DNA of 64,000 nucleotides from Amoebidium appalachense (taxonomy: Eukaryota > Ichthyosporea), in the NCBI GenBank assembly GCA_963693365.1, contig CAVNZM010000003.1:14818001-14882000 (forward strand), given 5' to 3'. The notes beneath the pieces are model-generated. The model worked only from the letters and a program-made list of their open reading frames with translations, was not told where the DNA came from and ran no database searches. Below are positions 49,621-61,887 of this stretch, piece by piece. Position numbers and translations under genes: made by a program. Within the stretch, counting starts at the first letter, position 1; each line of letters starts with the position of its first letter.

Positions 49621-49966
49621 GGTTATGAAGTTGCACGATCGGCGGTTCCTTCGGAGAAAAACAAATACCGGGATAAAAAAAAAGGCCGTGTATAAACAGC
49701 CATATAACTTACAAAACTACTATACAAGGCTACGAGTGTCAGCTACCATGGCTAATAGATAGTAAGACCTTCAAGTGCCTTGCCTCTCACAAAGCATTCG
49801 ACTCTTAGTAGGATCCTTTTTTTTAGCAAAATAGGCACGCTCGGGAGGTGAACTGTTTCCCCTTTGTATTTAGAGATAATCAACATGTCCAATGTATCGG
49901 TGGTATGTAAAAACAAAAAACGCAGTATGGGCCTTAGTCTCTATAGCGCCCAAAAAACTTTTCGCG

Positions 49967-49998
<32 letters not shown>

Positions 49999-50569
49999 GA
50001 AAAAAAAATCCGAAACGGTGGCTCGAACCAGCTCGACGAGACGCGTCGATCATTGCCGCAATAAATTTTTTTGGCCAATTTCGGACCCCAATCAATTCGG
50101 ATCGGGTCGGGTCATCGCTTGGCCCGACTCGACCCGAAATGAACCGACCCGACCTGATTTGACCTGGCTCGCTGCCCGCCGGTGCCTGCCTGGCCGGCTA
50201 TGTTCAAGCTGGGCCCGGGTGCGAAGTCTTTTTTTCAGAGGGCCGTGGTGCGAAGAGTGTGTCTGTGTGTGTTTGCTCACCGTTTGTCGAGGGGAGCCTC
50301 TGAGGTGTCTGTGTATGTCCCACACGAGTATGCATGTGGCCTGCCTAACACGTTCCACACACACCACGCACGAGCAAAGCCGCATGTGTACTTGTATGTA
50401 AAATAGACGTGGTGGGGAAGGGGGAGTGAGGAGGGGGGTGACTTGCTGATTACATGCAAAACATGTAACAATAAACGTTTCCAAACGCATTGCACCTGTA
50501 TGTCCCTTTGCACATCTGTTACAGCTCAGCTATCATTTTGCGTGCAGCCCAGCTGACGCGTGCACAAAC
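49621..50569. other. No gene recognised; poly-A run and gtcgggtc-type repeats
   Basis: A poly-A stretch lies at 49970-49996. At 50096-50165 the words gggtcggg / cccgac / cgacccga recur in both orientations and make imperfect hairpins. Frames are short and unsupported. Confidence 0.5.
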
Positions 50570-51303
<734 letters not shown>

Positions 51304-51981
51304 CTAAGTGGTCGCAAACTAAATTTCATGGTGGGGGCCGGGTTCAAGATGGGGGGGTCCAATCGGAAAAGTGTGAATATCTCGGGAACGGAAAACTTTT
51401 TGAAAATCTGATTCCGGAGACTGACCTTGGCTTGGCGAGCGGAGCATTTTTATTGATGGGTCTAATACCCCTCCCTTCTATGTGTTACGGTTGGGCGGCC
51501 AATTTTGGCCTACATATGAAAAATTAAATTTTCAACACAAATTTTCACCATGTTTTTGCTGTCAGAGAAAAAAAGTAACCGGGCACTTTTGAAGTGCACA
51601 TCATAAGCTCCCTTTCCACGTTGAATTTTCCCGAATATCATGCTCCATTCTCATACCACGATCGCACAAAAAGGGGGGATTTTGGACCGATCGATTTGCG
51701 AGCTATAGAGGCTAAGGGCCCATACTACTTTTTTGTAGAGTGAATTCCCTTGAACCCACTACACAATGACTGGGGCATAAGCCTTCGGCATGCAGACTGC
51801 GAGCCGGGTGGGGGGCCAGGCATGGATGCATAACAAGGGGGAGCAAGGGGGTGTTGTTTGTTTGGGTAAATTTTCGGTGAACTTGAATCATCTTCTATAT
51901 GCTTGATGTGTAAGGGTTTAACGGGGGTTTCTGTGTATGGTGGTATGTTATTTTTTATCCCCCTCCCCCGAAGAACAGACC

Positions 51982-52029
<48 letters not shown>

Positions 52030-52250
52030 GGAACCCCCCGTGGATTGACTCCCCGTACAATCCCCCCTCTAAAAGGCTTGGGACCTACTATCAGGTTGGT
52101 GCTCAACATAATATCAACCGTCTTCCAAAGTTGATGCCACTGCAATCCATCATCAAACAGATGGAGCTGGTGAGCGTGCATGTAAAAGGTCTGGGGGCGG
52201 TGAGGGTGGCGGCAGCCGCCACCACCAAGCCTTAGGGCCTACCACTCGCG
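51304..52250. other. No gene recognised; boundary of the GC-rich island
   Basis: AT-neutral sequence with a poly-C run at 51982-52027. GC content rises sharply from about 52160. A short open frame (MELVSVHVKGLGAVRVAAAA) at 52162-52235 sits on the boundary but is unsupported. Confidence 0.4.
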
Positions 52251-52333
52251 GCGGCCATGGACGTGCTCAAACCCGCCGGCGGCGTGCATGCGCTCTCGCA
52301 GATCCGCAGGCAGACCCGGCCTCCAACGAGTTC

Positions 52334-52993
52334 ATGAAGGCCCTGGTCACGGAGCACCCCGTGGCGCTGACCGACGCCGCGGGCGCGGCCTTCATGTGTA
52401 CTTACGCCGGCCGTAACGTGGACGAGGCCGCGCTCCGGCAGCTGCTGGTGGCACTGGGCATGGGCCGGGCCACAGCCGCGCGCATGGCCCTGTGCACCAA
52501 GTCACGCGCGGCCCAGCCCACGCTGCCCGTGCCGCTGACCGGCGGGTTCGCTTGCCCGGAGGCCAGCGCGGTGGTGAGGCTGACACAGGACGGCTACGCG
52601 CTCATGTGGGACGTGGCGCACTGCAGCTGGCTGGTGGAGGGCGACGCATGGGCGGGGCGGTTGGACGACGGCCTGGACGAGCTCTGTTTCGCGGCCTATG
52701 ATCGCCTGCTGGTGGCTCGCCCCGACCTGGCCCGCTCTGTGCGGTACACGCCGTGCCGGGCGGGCGACTGGGCCCGGTCCGTGCCCACCGTGCACGTCGC
52801 CAGGCTGGCCCAGGCCCTCGCCCGTGACGACGGGGCGGGCAGGTTACCTTGGGAGGCCCGCACGTCGCTGTTTGTGCGCAGGTTGGCCCCGGAGTGGGAG
52901 CGGCGGTGGCGGGGTGGCCCGACCGCCACCCTTGACGCCGGCATGGACGAGGGTCCCCGATCGTGGCCGCCGCGGCAACGTTCAACAAGTTAA
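52334..52993 (+). CDS. GC-rich gene of unknown family
   Basis: A 219-residue frame with very strong G/C preference at third codon positions, the hallmark of real coding in this island. It reads MKALVTEHPVALTDAAGAAF, RQLLVALGMGRATAARMALC, VVRLTQDGYALMWDVAHCSW, LVEGDAWAGRLDDGLDELCF and VHVARLAQALARDDGAGRLP: alternating helical and polar segments of a soluble protein. The frame is open upstream of the ATG (DPQADPASNEF), so the true start could be earlier, or the first exon may lie elsewhere. No family recognised. Codon use is quite unlike GNL1 and the other multi-exon genes. Confidence 0.6.
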   Translation: MKALVTEHPVALTDAAGAAFMCTYAGRNVDEAALRQLLVALGMGRATAARMALCTKSRAAQPTLPVPLTGGFACPEASAVVRLTQDGYALMWDVAHCSWLVEGDAWAGRLDDGLDELCFAAYDRLLVARPDLARSVRYTPCRAGDWARSVPTVHVARLAQALARDDGAGRLPWEARTSLFVRRLAPEWERRWRGGPTATLDAGMDEGPRSWPPRQRSTS

Positions 52994-53117
52994 CGCCCGC
53001 CGGAGCCCCCCGCGCCATTCGCTCTCGCTCTGGCCCCCCCGCCTCCTCCCCCCCTGACACCCACGCCTACCCCCCTCGTCCCCTCGTGGCCGCTGCCCCC
53101 CCCCCCAGGCCCCGCCG

Positions 53118-53474
53118 TTGGCCATTGCCCCTCCCCGGGCCCCGCCGTTGGCCGCTGCCCCTCCCCAGGCTCCCACCAGCCTGAGGCCGGTCTCGGAACC
53201 GCCCGTGCCCGTTGCGGTTGAGGTGGAGGTTGCTCCAAGGGCTGCGGTTAGCAAAACGCAGCCCATGGAGCCGTCCACCCGTCCTCCGCCACACGTTCCC
53301 CTGGATACGTTGACCTCGGCAGGGATGGCATCGCCACAAACGGCCGCCAGAACTCCCCGGGGGTCCAATGTACGCACGCCCTGGACACGGAAGAGACATC
53401 CGACAAAGACAGCGAGCTGGGAACGCTTACCGGCAGAAACGGCTGGCACAATGCCAACGAGCCGGGAACAATGA
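53118..53474 (+). CDS. Pro/Ala/Thr-rich frame in the GC-rich island
   Basis: An open frame with low-complexity start (MAIAPPRAPPLAAAPPQAPT) and a Thr/Arg-rich remainder. It overlaps the next frame by ATGA (53471-53474). In DNA this GC-rich, several frames stay open by chance, so this may instead be a linker of a single gene running from 52334 to 53842 with frameshifts or small introns. Confidence 0.3.
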   Translation: MAIAPPRAPPLAAAPPQAPTSLRPVSEPPVPVAVEVEVAPRAAVSKTQPMEPSTRPPPHVPLDTLTSAGMASPQTAARTPRGSNVRTPWTRKRHPTKTASWERLPAETAGTMPTSREQ

Positions 53475-53842
53475 CAGCGAGCGGCTGGCACACTGGCGGC
53501 GAGCCTAGAACGATTACCGGCGGGGGCGGCTGGCAGACACCCAGAGCACGGCCGCGTGAATGGCCCCGCTGGTTGTACCCAGCACCTTTGCTCAAGTCGC
53601 TTCGAAGGCTGTACCGGCACGGCGGCCGTCCGGACAACCCGGACAACTTGAACCCGGACAACCCCAGCGGCCGTCACGATAATAGGCTCGCGCACCACGG
53701 CCATTCCATTGGCCACAACCGGGCAGAGAGTGGGCAGCATTTAGGTGGCATGGCAGAGGACGGCCTGCATGCGGCGGTAGCGGACCTTACCAGGAGGCTG
53801 CAGAGCCTGGAGGCTCGCGTGGCGTACCTTGAACGGAAGTAA
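53471..53842 (+). CDS. Protein with C-terminal coiled coil (GC-rich island)
   Basis: A 123-residue frame. The first two thirds are Gly/Arg/Asn/His-rich with NPDNLNPDNP-type repeats. The end, LHAAVADLTRRLQSLEARVA YLERK, is an excellent leucine-heptad coiled coil that stops at a TAA. Such terminal oligomerisation helices are common in structural and DNA-binding proteins. It follows the 53118 frame with an ATGA overlap. Function unknown. Confidence 0.45.
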   Translation: MTASGWHTGGEPRTITGGGGWQTPRARPREWPRWLYPAPLLKSLRRLYRHGGRPDNPDNLNPDNPSGRHDNRLAHHGHSIGHNRAESGQHLGGMAEDGLHAAVADLTRRLQSLEARVAYLERK

Positions 53843-53887
53843 ACACACAGATACTGTTGCCCGGTCAGGCCTTAACCGGAGTAATCA

Positions 53888-54470
53888 TTAAAGCGGGCTC
53901 CGCGAGTATGGGGGCTCCAATACGGGAGCGGGCGAGTAGACGGGAGCAGACGCCAGCGTAGGGGCGGGCGAGTAGACGGGCGCGGGCGCCAGCGTAGGGG
54001 CGGGCGAGTAAACGGGCGTGGGCGCAAGCGTAGGGGCGGGCGAGTAGACGGGAGCGGGCGCCAGCGTGGGGGCGGGCGAGTAGACGGGAGCGGGCGCCAG
54101 TGTAGGGGCGGGCGAGTAGACGGGCGCGGGCGCCAGCGTAGGGGCGGGCAAGTAGACGGGAGCGGGCGCCAGCGTAGGGGCGGGAGAGTAGACGGGAGCG
54201 GGCGCCAGTGTAGGGGCGGGCGAGTAGACGGGAGCGGGCGCCACGGCAGGGGCCGGCGAGTAGATGGGAGCGGGCGCCACGGCAGGAGCGGGTGAGTAGA
54301 CGGGAGCGGGCGCCACGGCAGGAGCGGGTGAGTAGATGGGAGCGGGCGCCACGGCAGGGGCCGGCGAGTAGATGGTAGCGGGCGCCACGGCAGGAGCGGG
54401 TGAGTAGACGGGCTAGGGCGCCACGCAGGGGCGGGTGAGTAGACGGGCGCGGGCGCCACAGTAGGAGCTG
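53888..54470 (-). repeat. 36-bp coding-type minisatellite (12-residue Pro/Ala/Tyr repeat)
   Basis: About 15 copies of a 36-base unit whose minus-strand translation is APVYSPAPTLAP, with a TLA type in the left copies and an AVA type in the right copies. The unit length keeps frame within 53888-54388. An irregular unit near 54410-54425 breaks the frame to the part encoded further right, so the tract is either a separate frame or a tail disconnected by an indel. The unit resembles extracellular-matrix-like Pro-Tyr repeats. Confidence 0.85.
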
Positions 54471-54736
54471 GCGCTGGAGCTGGAGCTGGAGCTGGCGCTG
54501 GCGCTGGCGCTGGCGCCGGAGCCGGCGTTGGAGCTGGCGCGGGTGGCTTGGGCTTTGGCGGATTCAGTGGGCGCGCGGCGTACACGTCGTAGTTCAATCC
54601 AGAGCCGGACTTTGACCGTATCCCCATCCGCCCATGTCACCGTGGCGACGTTGCCGCCTAGCGGAGGCCTGGCGTGGCCGTAGCGCCTAATGTTGGAACT
54701 GTCCAAGACCGTGGCGATGACATCAGCAAACTTCAT
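54413..54736 (-). CDS. GC-rich gene fragment beginning inside the 34-bp inverted repeat
   Basis: A frame from the ATG at 54736 (MKFADVIATVLDSSNIRRYG) through GGNVATVTWADGDTVKVRLW and an Ala/Ser-rich stretch to a stop at 54413. A competing frame from 54627 (SGLNYDVYAARPLNPPKPKP) leads into the Pro/Ala repeat region, so which is used is undecided; a frameshift is possible. The ATVTWADGDTVKVRLW segment has the alternating strand pattern of a small beta domain. The first codons are part of the inverted repeat, which suggests the original 5' end is missing or that the frame crosses the AT-rich block. Confidence 0.4.
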   Translation of the reverse strand: MKFADVIATVLDSSNIRRYGHARPPLGGNVATVTWADGDTVKVRLWIELRRVRRAPTESAKAQATRASSNAGSGASASASASSSSSSSASSYCGARARLLTRPCVAP

Positions 54737-54754
54737 CCGGCATCCGAAACCCAT
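54721..54754 (+). repeat. 34-bp inverted repeat, left copy
   Basis: Starts catcagcaaacttcatccgg; identical over 34 bases to the reverse complement of 63127-63160. It marks the sharp change from the GC-rich island to AT-rich DNA. A looser copy (gcatatccgaaacccatc near 54907) lies just inside. Confidence 0.95.
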
Positions 54755-54759
54755 CTTAT

Positions 54760-57010
54760 ATATCATTTTGATATATGGCATACCAAACCCCACCCTAAAT
54801 ACGTCAAAAAGAGCCTGACAAGATATCATAGAATTCCCGGATAGAACCCATCAGATCCCTATCAATGATATCTTTGATAGGGTTCGGATTGGTTATGGTA
54901 TGGCGCATATCCGAAACCCATCCTTTGCTGATATCCTTACGATATCCTTACGATATCATAGAAAACCACGATGGTTTTGGTTTTTGACCGAAAATCTCAA
55001 AATTTCCTCATAGCATTATGATATCCATATGCTATCCTAGTGATATGTATGTTAGCAAGGTCATAATAGCTCTTTTGGATATGTTTCACATACGTTTAGG
55101 ATATTGGTGCCCCAAACGATGTCTGTTAGATGTCTTTGTTATAGCCTACAGATATCCCTCATTATAGAATATCTTAATCCCATCCAATACGCATTACATG
55201 ACGATATCTACCTGATGTCGTGGGACAATACAAATTGATATCCACGTGATATCTGATGGATAACATGTATGCTTATAAATTGAATATAATACAGATGTTG
55301 TTTTGATATCGTCTGGACATCGTTGTGATGTACCTACAACCATTTTTTTGATATCGTTATGCGCCCATGGGGGTAATCCAGAAGATACCCTTGTACACAA
55401 CCAGTAGGCATGTTGAAGACATCCAGGACCTTTTGATATCCTTTCGGATATCCCTTTGTCCACAGGCCCAAGATATGATATCTAATTCATATCATTGTAC
55501 AGGTCGTAAGGATATGTACCAAATATATCTAAATAAAGACTTGTGATATATGTGATTGGTATGTGTAAGATGCCCCTATGTACATCAATGTGATATGCTG
55601 TAACTTATCATTTGAATATCCCGCTCTGTCTAAAACGGCAGCATTGTGGGTATCCTTTTGATATTCTTTTTGATATCCCTTTTATATTCAATATGTTATC
55701 TGTTTTTGGTCCTACATCTCAAACATATCACAACTGCCTCTTTGCAGGCCCAAGCTACGATATCTAATTCATATCTTTGTACACGTCGTAAGGATATGTA
55801 CCTGATATATCTAAATAAAGACTAGTGAGTTGTGTGATTGATATCGGTAAGATGTCGCTATGTACATCAATGTGATATGCTGTAACCTATCATTTGAATA
55901 TCCTAATCTGTCCAGAGCAGTAGTCCACGAGGTATCATCTACATATCTTTTAGAGGCCCTTAGATTATCATTGCGATATCCGCATAGGGATATATTTATA
56001 TATCGAATTCATAAGTATATGATACATAAGCTTGCCATCCCAGTGATATCTAAGCGGCAGTATTGTGGATATTAGAAAGATATCAGAAGAACATCCGTGC
56101 AGTAGAAGGTCAGTGTCTTTTGTAAGTACATCAATGTGATATCTAAACGGCAGCATTGTGGATATTAGAAAGATATCAGAAGAACAATCGAAAAATCCTT
56201 TAGATGTCTATTAGATGTCCGATGAGAATGGTTGCGATATACGCGCAAAGAAAATTTTTGTGATCAAGCCAGCTGAGCAATCGTTGGGAAACCCGCCAAT
56301 TACTCACACGGGGCATTGCGGGGCTCATTGCGGCCATCTGAATGTGATGGTGGCATGGCCATTTATATAGGGCCAGGAAATCACTTTTCCGTTCGATTGT
56401 GGGACGAAAATCACAAAATGGCAAACCCGATTTTGATTGGTTGTTATTCTTCAAAACGGCATAATCAGGGTCACCCAACTGTGATCAGCCAATCACGTTT
56501 CATGTTTAATTGAGATTATCGCATACATCTAATGAAGATATGTTTCTGCCATCTTTACGACATCGCAACGACCTGATCTTCTATGGTCTGATCTTGTACA
56601 TATCCCACAGGGGTCATAAACATCTCATAATGATATTTGTTAGATAAACACGCAACCACAACGGCCGCAAATAAAACTAAATTACCCCATTTGGCAAGTG
56701 CCATGTGGCAGAGTGTAAATTGCGAACGTCCGAAACACTAAACACTAGGCAAAATAGAGCAATCTAGTAACTACATAGTACCAATTTCGAGCATCGAAGC
56801 AGGAAAATGGTTATTTATTGCAATTTTATATTTTGTGTGTTCCGAGGATGTTACCACCTTTGAAGGTTTATTAGCGCCTGAAAACAATACCTTACTGCAT
56901 TAGGGCGGGTGCACATCACAGGCACGTGCACATTCTCCGGACACCAGATGATATATCGCAAGATATCCGTACGATATCTAATGTATGTATTGTTGATATC
57001 ATTCTATTCT
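54760..57010. repeat. GATATC-rich subterminal zone (left)
   Basis: Words such as gatatc, ggatat and atatcc occur every few tens of bases. Longer modules are repeated: ctaattcatat-ttgtac at 55480 and 55764; atgtacatcaatgtgatatg at 55577 and 55859; and ggcagtattgtggatattag at 56053 with a near-copy at 56150. No coding frame of note. Confidence 0.75.
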
Positions 57011-57195
57011 CATGCATCGTAGTTATAATGAACGTTACCATTTTATGACTATTTATGATATAAAACGCTAGTTACGCTTGTGCTTTCTATAACCGGTAAC
57101 GCACGTTAACATTATGCCTCCGCGCGCGTGAACTACAAAGTATGTGAAAACTGCAACGTAGTGATACACACTCTTCTTCTGAACCTATGTCGTCA

Positions 57196-57311
57196 ATCAT
57201 GACACACACACACACACACACACACAGCGAGACACGCACGCTGCCACACACACACACACAAACACACACACACAGAGAGAGATACACACACACAGACAGA
57301 CACGTTGCCCT

Positions 57312-57342
<31 letters not shown>

Positions 57343-57376
57343 GCCACACACACACACACACACACAGGCACGTTGC

Positions 57377-57461
<85 letters not shown>

Positions 57462-57496
57462 ACACACACGTTACCATGCGCACCTACCCCCCCCCC

Positions 57497-57527
<31 letters not shown>

Positions 57528-57596
57528 ACACACGTACATACACACACCCAAACACATGCCCGTGTGCACGTACATCGGTAGACACGAACGCGCGAG

Positions 57597-57625
<29 letters not shown>
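57196..57625. repeat. CA-rich microsatellites
   Basis: (CA)n tracts at 57201-57226, 57313-57338 and 57379-57459 with a recurring acgttgcc-cacacaca unit, poly-C at 57488-57512, and CA again at 57599-57627. Confidence 0.9.
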
Positions 57626-57628
<3 letters not shown>

Positions 57629-57739
57629 GTGTTCACATAAAGACAGGGTACACCACGGTTGCCTCGATATTCCTCTGTTCTTTATCTACACATTCTCGGC
57701 TCACTCTCCCGTTCATAAAATATCTCCTCCCTTGTAGCA

Positions 57740-59478
57740 CCTTGTAGCATAGTATATGTACATATGTTACCTAGACATTATTGGTTTTTCAATAACTACC
57801 CACAGAACAGCCTCTAGCACGAGAAATTTACCACAACGTTTATGGGGGGGATGGTAAATGTGCCCCTGGAGTACGAGGGTCACACGAAAAAAACACAACC
57901 TTGTAGCTCGAATAGAACCCCCCTTGTAGCATAGTATAAGTACATGTGTTACCTAGACATTATTCGTTTTTTCAATAACTACCCACAGAACAGCTTCTAG
58001 CACGAGAGCTTTACCACAAAGTTTATGGGGGGGATGGTGAATGTGCCCCTGGAGTACGAGGGTCACACGAAAAAAACACAACGTTGTAGCTCGTATAGAA
58101 CCCCCCTTGTAGCATAGTATATGTACATAGTATGTTACCTAGACATTATTGGTTTTTTCAATAACTACCCACAGAACAGCTTCTAGCACGAGACATTTAC
58201 CACAAAGTTTATGGGGGAGATGGTGAATGTGCCCCTGGAGTACGAGGGTCACACGAAAAAAACACAATGTTGTAGCTCGAATAGACCCCCCTTGTAGCAT
58301 AGTATATGTCCATGTGTTACCTAGACATTATTGGTTGTTTCAATAACTACCCACAGAACAGCTTCTAGCACGAGACATTTACCACAACGTGTATGGGGGG
58401 GATGTTGAATGTGCCCCTGGAGTACGAGGGTCACACGAAAAAAACACAACGTTGTAGCTCGTATAGAACCCCCTTTGTAGCATAGTATATGTACATCATA
58501 CGGTATGTTACCTAGACATTATTGGTTTTTTCAATAACTACCCACAGAACAGCTTCTAGCACGAGACATTTACCACAACGTGTATGGGGGGGATGTTGAA
58601 TGTGCCCCTGGAGTACGAGGGTCACACGAAAAAAGCACAACGTTGTAGCTCGTATAGAACCCCCCTTGTAGCATAGTATATGTACATAGTATGTTACCTA
58701 GACATTATTGGTTTTTTCAATAACTACCCACAGAACAGCTTCTAGCACGAGAGCTTTACCACAACGTTTATGGGGGGGATGGTGAATGTGCCCCTGGAGT
58801 ACGAGGGTCACACGAAAAAAACACAACGTTGTAGCTCGTATAGAACCCCCCTTGTAGCATAGTATATGTACATAGTATGTTACCTAGACATTATTGGTTT
58901 TTTCAATAACTACCCACAGAACAGCTTCTAGCACGAGACATTTACCACAAAGTTTATGGGGGAGATGGTGAATGTGCCCCTGGAGTACGAGGGTCACACG
59001 AAAAAAACACAACGTTGTAGCTCGTATAGAACCCCCCTTGTAGCATAGTATATGTACATATATATGTTACCTAGACATTATTGGTTTTTCAATAACTACC
59101 CACAGAACAGCCTCTAGGACGAGAGATTTACCACAACGTTTATGGGGTGGATGGTGAATGTGCCCCTGGAGTACGAGGGTCACACGAAAAAAACACAACA
59201 TTGTAGCTCGAATAGAACCCCCCTTGTAGCATAGCATATGTACATGTGTTACCTAGACATTATTCGTTTTTTCAATAACTACCCACAGAACAGCTTCTAG
59301 CACGAGAACTTTACCACAAAGTTTATGGGGGGGATGGTGAATGTGCCCCTGGAGTACGAGGGTCACACGAAAAAAACACAACGTTGTAGCTCGTATAGAA
59401 CCCCCTTTGTAGCATAGTATATGTACATCATACGGTATGTTACCTAGACATTATTGGTTTTTTCAATAACTACCCACA
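57740..59478. repeat. ~185-bp tandem satellite, nine full units and one partial
   Basis: Units start at cttgtagcatagta: 57740, 57923, 58106, 58291, 58474, 58667, 58851, 59037, 59223 and 59406 (partial, ends at 59478). Every unit contains gttacctagacattatt, ataactacccacagaacagc, and gtgcccctggagtacgaggg, then cacgaaaaaa. Unit length varies mainly by small insertions after gtacat. All frames are interrupted in every unit. Unit-to-unit identity is high, implying recent amplification or homogenisation. Confidence 0.95.
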
Positions 59479-59574
59479 TGCGGCATGTGTTACTTTCACG
59501 TTATTGGTTTCCTAGCACGGGATATTCAGCACACAGTTGGGGATGTGGGGGCAGTGTACACCTCAATATTGGTA

Positions 59575-60161
59575 AGGTGGTGGGTGGGTTGGGGGGGGGG
59601 GGGGGGGGGGGGGGAGGGGGGGGTTCCACACAACCGAAACTGTCGGTGTTACAAGTGGTTCGGTCTTAAGAAGTTAGAACGGTGATTTTTTAATTAATAG
59701 CGGGAAACAATATTATCCCCATTGCATATGGGGGGAACGAGGAGGGGGGGAGGGGGGGGGGGGGGGGGGGGGGTTCACAACGAATTCTATCGACTGTGCA
59801 TAATTAATGTATATTGCACATGTAGCCTGAAAGATTAAAGTGAATGTGTGTATGTATATGTGCGAGTATATTTGTGTATGCAATACATGTACAATGTTTT
59901 CGTCTTTGTAGGTGGGTGGGTGGGGTGGGTGGGGGGGGGGGGGGGGGGGGGGGTGCGCGGGGGGAAGAGGGAGGGGGGAGGGGGCATCATGATCAGGGAT
60001 AACAGGGTGTGTGCGTGTGTGCGCTTGTGTGTGCATGTGCTGTGTGTGTTGTGTAGGTGTGCGCCTGTGTGTGTGTGCGTGCCTGTGTGTGCGCGCCTGT
60101 GTGTGTGTGTGTGTGTGTGTGTGCAGTGTGCATGTGTGAGTGTGTGTGCGTGCGCGCGTGC

Positions 60162-60192
<31 letters not shown>

Positions 60193-60200
60193 TGTGTGAT
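59575..60200. repeat. Poly-G runs and (GT)n/(GC)n field
   Basis: Poly-G at 59590-59622, 59746-59772 and 59931-59953; GT-rich at 60008-60198 with a Z-DNA-prone GC stretch at 60150-60175. The following frame (60199-60280, KKTSKHAKKDSKK, TAA) is lysine-rich and could be a terminal exon but has no partner. Confidence 0.8.
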
Positions 60201-60544
60201 TTCAAAGAAGTCGAAAGCGCCAGTGACACCCATGTTGAAAAAAAGACAAGCAAGCACGCTAAGAAGGACAGCAAGAAGTAACAGAAACCCTTTCATGCCG
60301 AAAAAATGGTCAAGAACAAAGAAGTGGAGGACACGTAACTATAGTCTGATAGTTGTGACTAAGGGCACTAAGGGTAGCGCTAAGGGCACCAAGCTGATGC
60401 ACGCGCGCGCGCGAGCCGAAATCTATTTTTATCTTTTTCCTAATCAGGCGCGGCGAATAGTGATTGGCTAAATCCCAATCCGGTTTGCAATTTTTTTCTC
60501 CATTTAAGCCTGTACGCACGTTGTTTTCTCCATTTCTCTTCCCC

Positions 60545-60665
60545 CTTCCCGCAGGTCCGCAGGTCCTTTCCCGCAGGTCGCCTGGTCGCAGGTCCCTTCC
60601 CGCAGGTCGCCTGGTCGCAGTTCCCTTCCCGCAGCGCCTGGTCACAGATCCCCTCCGCAGATCGC
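60545..60665. repeat. Minisatellite of ccgcaggtcgcctggtcg units
   Basis: Three to four diverged copies of a ~29-base unit (ttcccgcaggtcgcctggtc gcaggtccc) in tandem. Confidence 0.8.
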
Positions 60666-61052
60666 GCAGCCACCGTGCTGATTGTTTTGGACCATGCTGC
60701 ATGCTGCAGCTTCTTCTTGAAGGTTAGTTTTGTGTTGCCTGCTTTTGTGCATATGGCGTTTGTCTGTCTGGTCTGTGTCTGTGTCTGTGTGTGTGTGTGT
60801 GTATGTGTGTGTGCGTGCGTGCGTGTGCGTGTGTCTGCTGGCTGCAGATGCACGTTGCCTTTCACGTTCATGAACCAGCGACTGTGGGCACTACTTTTGC
60901 TGTTAGCACTATAGCTATCATCCCCTCCACCGATCGTTCAAGCTATTTTCTGCTTCTCTAGACTTCATAAGTTCTGGTCCGGGTTTCCGTCCTTACTATG
61001 TTTAAGGTTGGTTCTGTCGACTCTTTTTTTGCCACTCTCAGTCAGCCCCCTC

Positions 61053-61091
<39 letters not shown>

Positions 61092-61202
61092 CCCCACTTC
61101 TCGCAAGTAGGATGAGCTAATTCTTAGCTCGAGTTCCTTTACAGGTTTTGGCAAGGTTGCCCCATGAAGTCATCAGCAGCTATAAGGCTACGTTATCATC
61201 TA

Positions 61203-61442
61203 GAGGTGGGTACCGGCTCTTTGTCCTATGGCTGCTGTTGTTTCCGTTTTTCGTTTCATAGGTGGGTACCGGCTCTTTGTCCTGTTAAGGTAAATAAAGT
61301 ATGGAGGCAAGACCCTGTGGGTCTGGTTCTTTGTCCTATGGCTGCTGTTGTTTCCGTGTTTCGTTTCTGTGTTGCTCTTATAGCACATGAATGATCATGT
61401 GCATGTTTAGCACCCATAGGTGGGTACCGGCTCTTTGTCCTG
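61203..61442. repeat. Interspersed direct repeats (aggtgggtaccggctctttg)
   Basis: Copies at 61204, 61260 and 61419, each followed by tcct, two of them continuing with atggctgctgttgtttccgt or gttaa. A further half-copy (ggttctttgtcctatggctg) starts at 61324. Probably scrambled tandem units. Confidence 0.75.
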
Positions 61443-61685
61443 TTAATTACTCTGCCGGCATTTGGTATGGTATGGTTTGGTGTAAGAGTGCCCCCCTTAT
61501 ATTGTCATGTTGGGCGTCCTTTTTTTTTTTTTTGGGCCTCATACCCATACACACACACCTTGTTACTCTTCTGTCAAGGGATTAGCATGTGTTTAGTTTA
61601 ATGATGTTGGGAGCTTCTTAGAAACCCGCATAATAGTTTGCTTGTTTTGAGTTTTGTTTATGTTCGTTGCTGCTCTTTTATACTC

Positions 61686-61719
<34 letters not shown>

Positions 61720-61887
61720 AAAAGAGTGACTTTTCTTTTTTTTTTCTTTTTTTCTTTTTTTTTGTGTGTGTGTGTGCGAAGAGAAAAAGTAACAGAGCTT
61801 TTTATTATTTTTATTATTATTATTATTATTTTGTGTGTGTCTGTGTATTTATTTTGTGTGTTTTCGTAGTTCGAATAAATTGTGTGA

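Noticed and set aside
52982-53740. 252-codon minus-strand frame in the GC-rich island
   Set aside because: Overlaps plus-strand frames whose codon-position bias is stronger; GC-rich DNA leaves the opposite strand open by chance.
57740-59478. CRISPR-like array
   Set aside because: The repeated unit is continuous at 183-193 bases, with no unique spacers; it is a satellite.
60310-60871. Minus-strand frames rich in Arg/Gly across the ccgcaggtcgcc minisatellite
   Set aside because: Repeat-driven; no splice or start signals.
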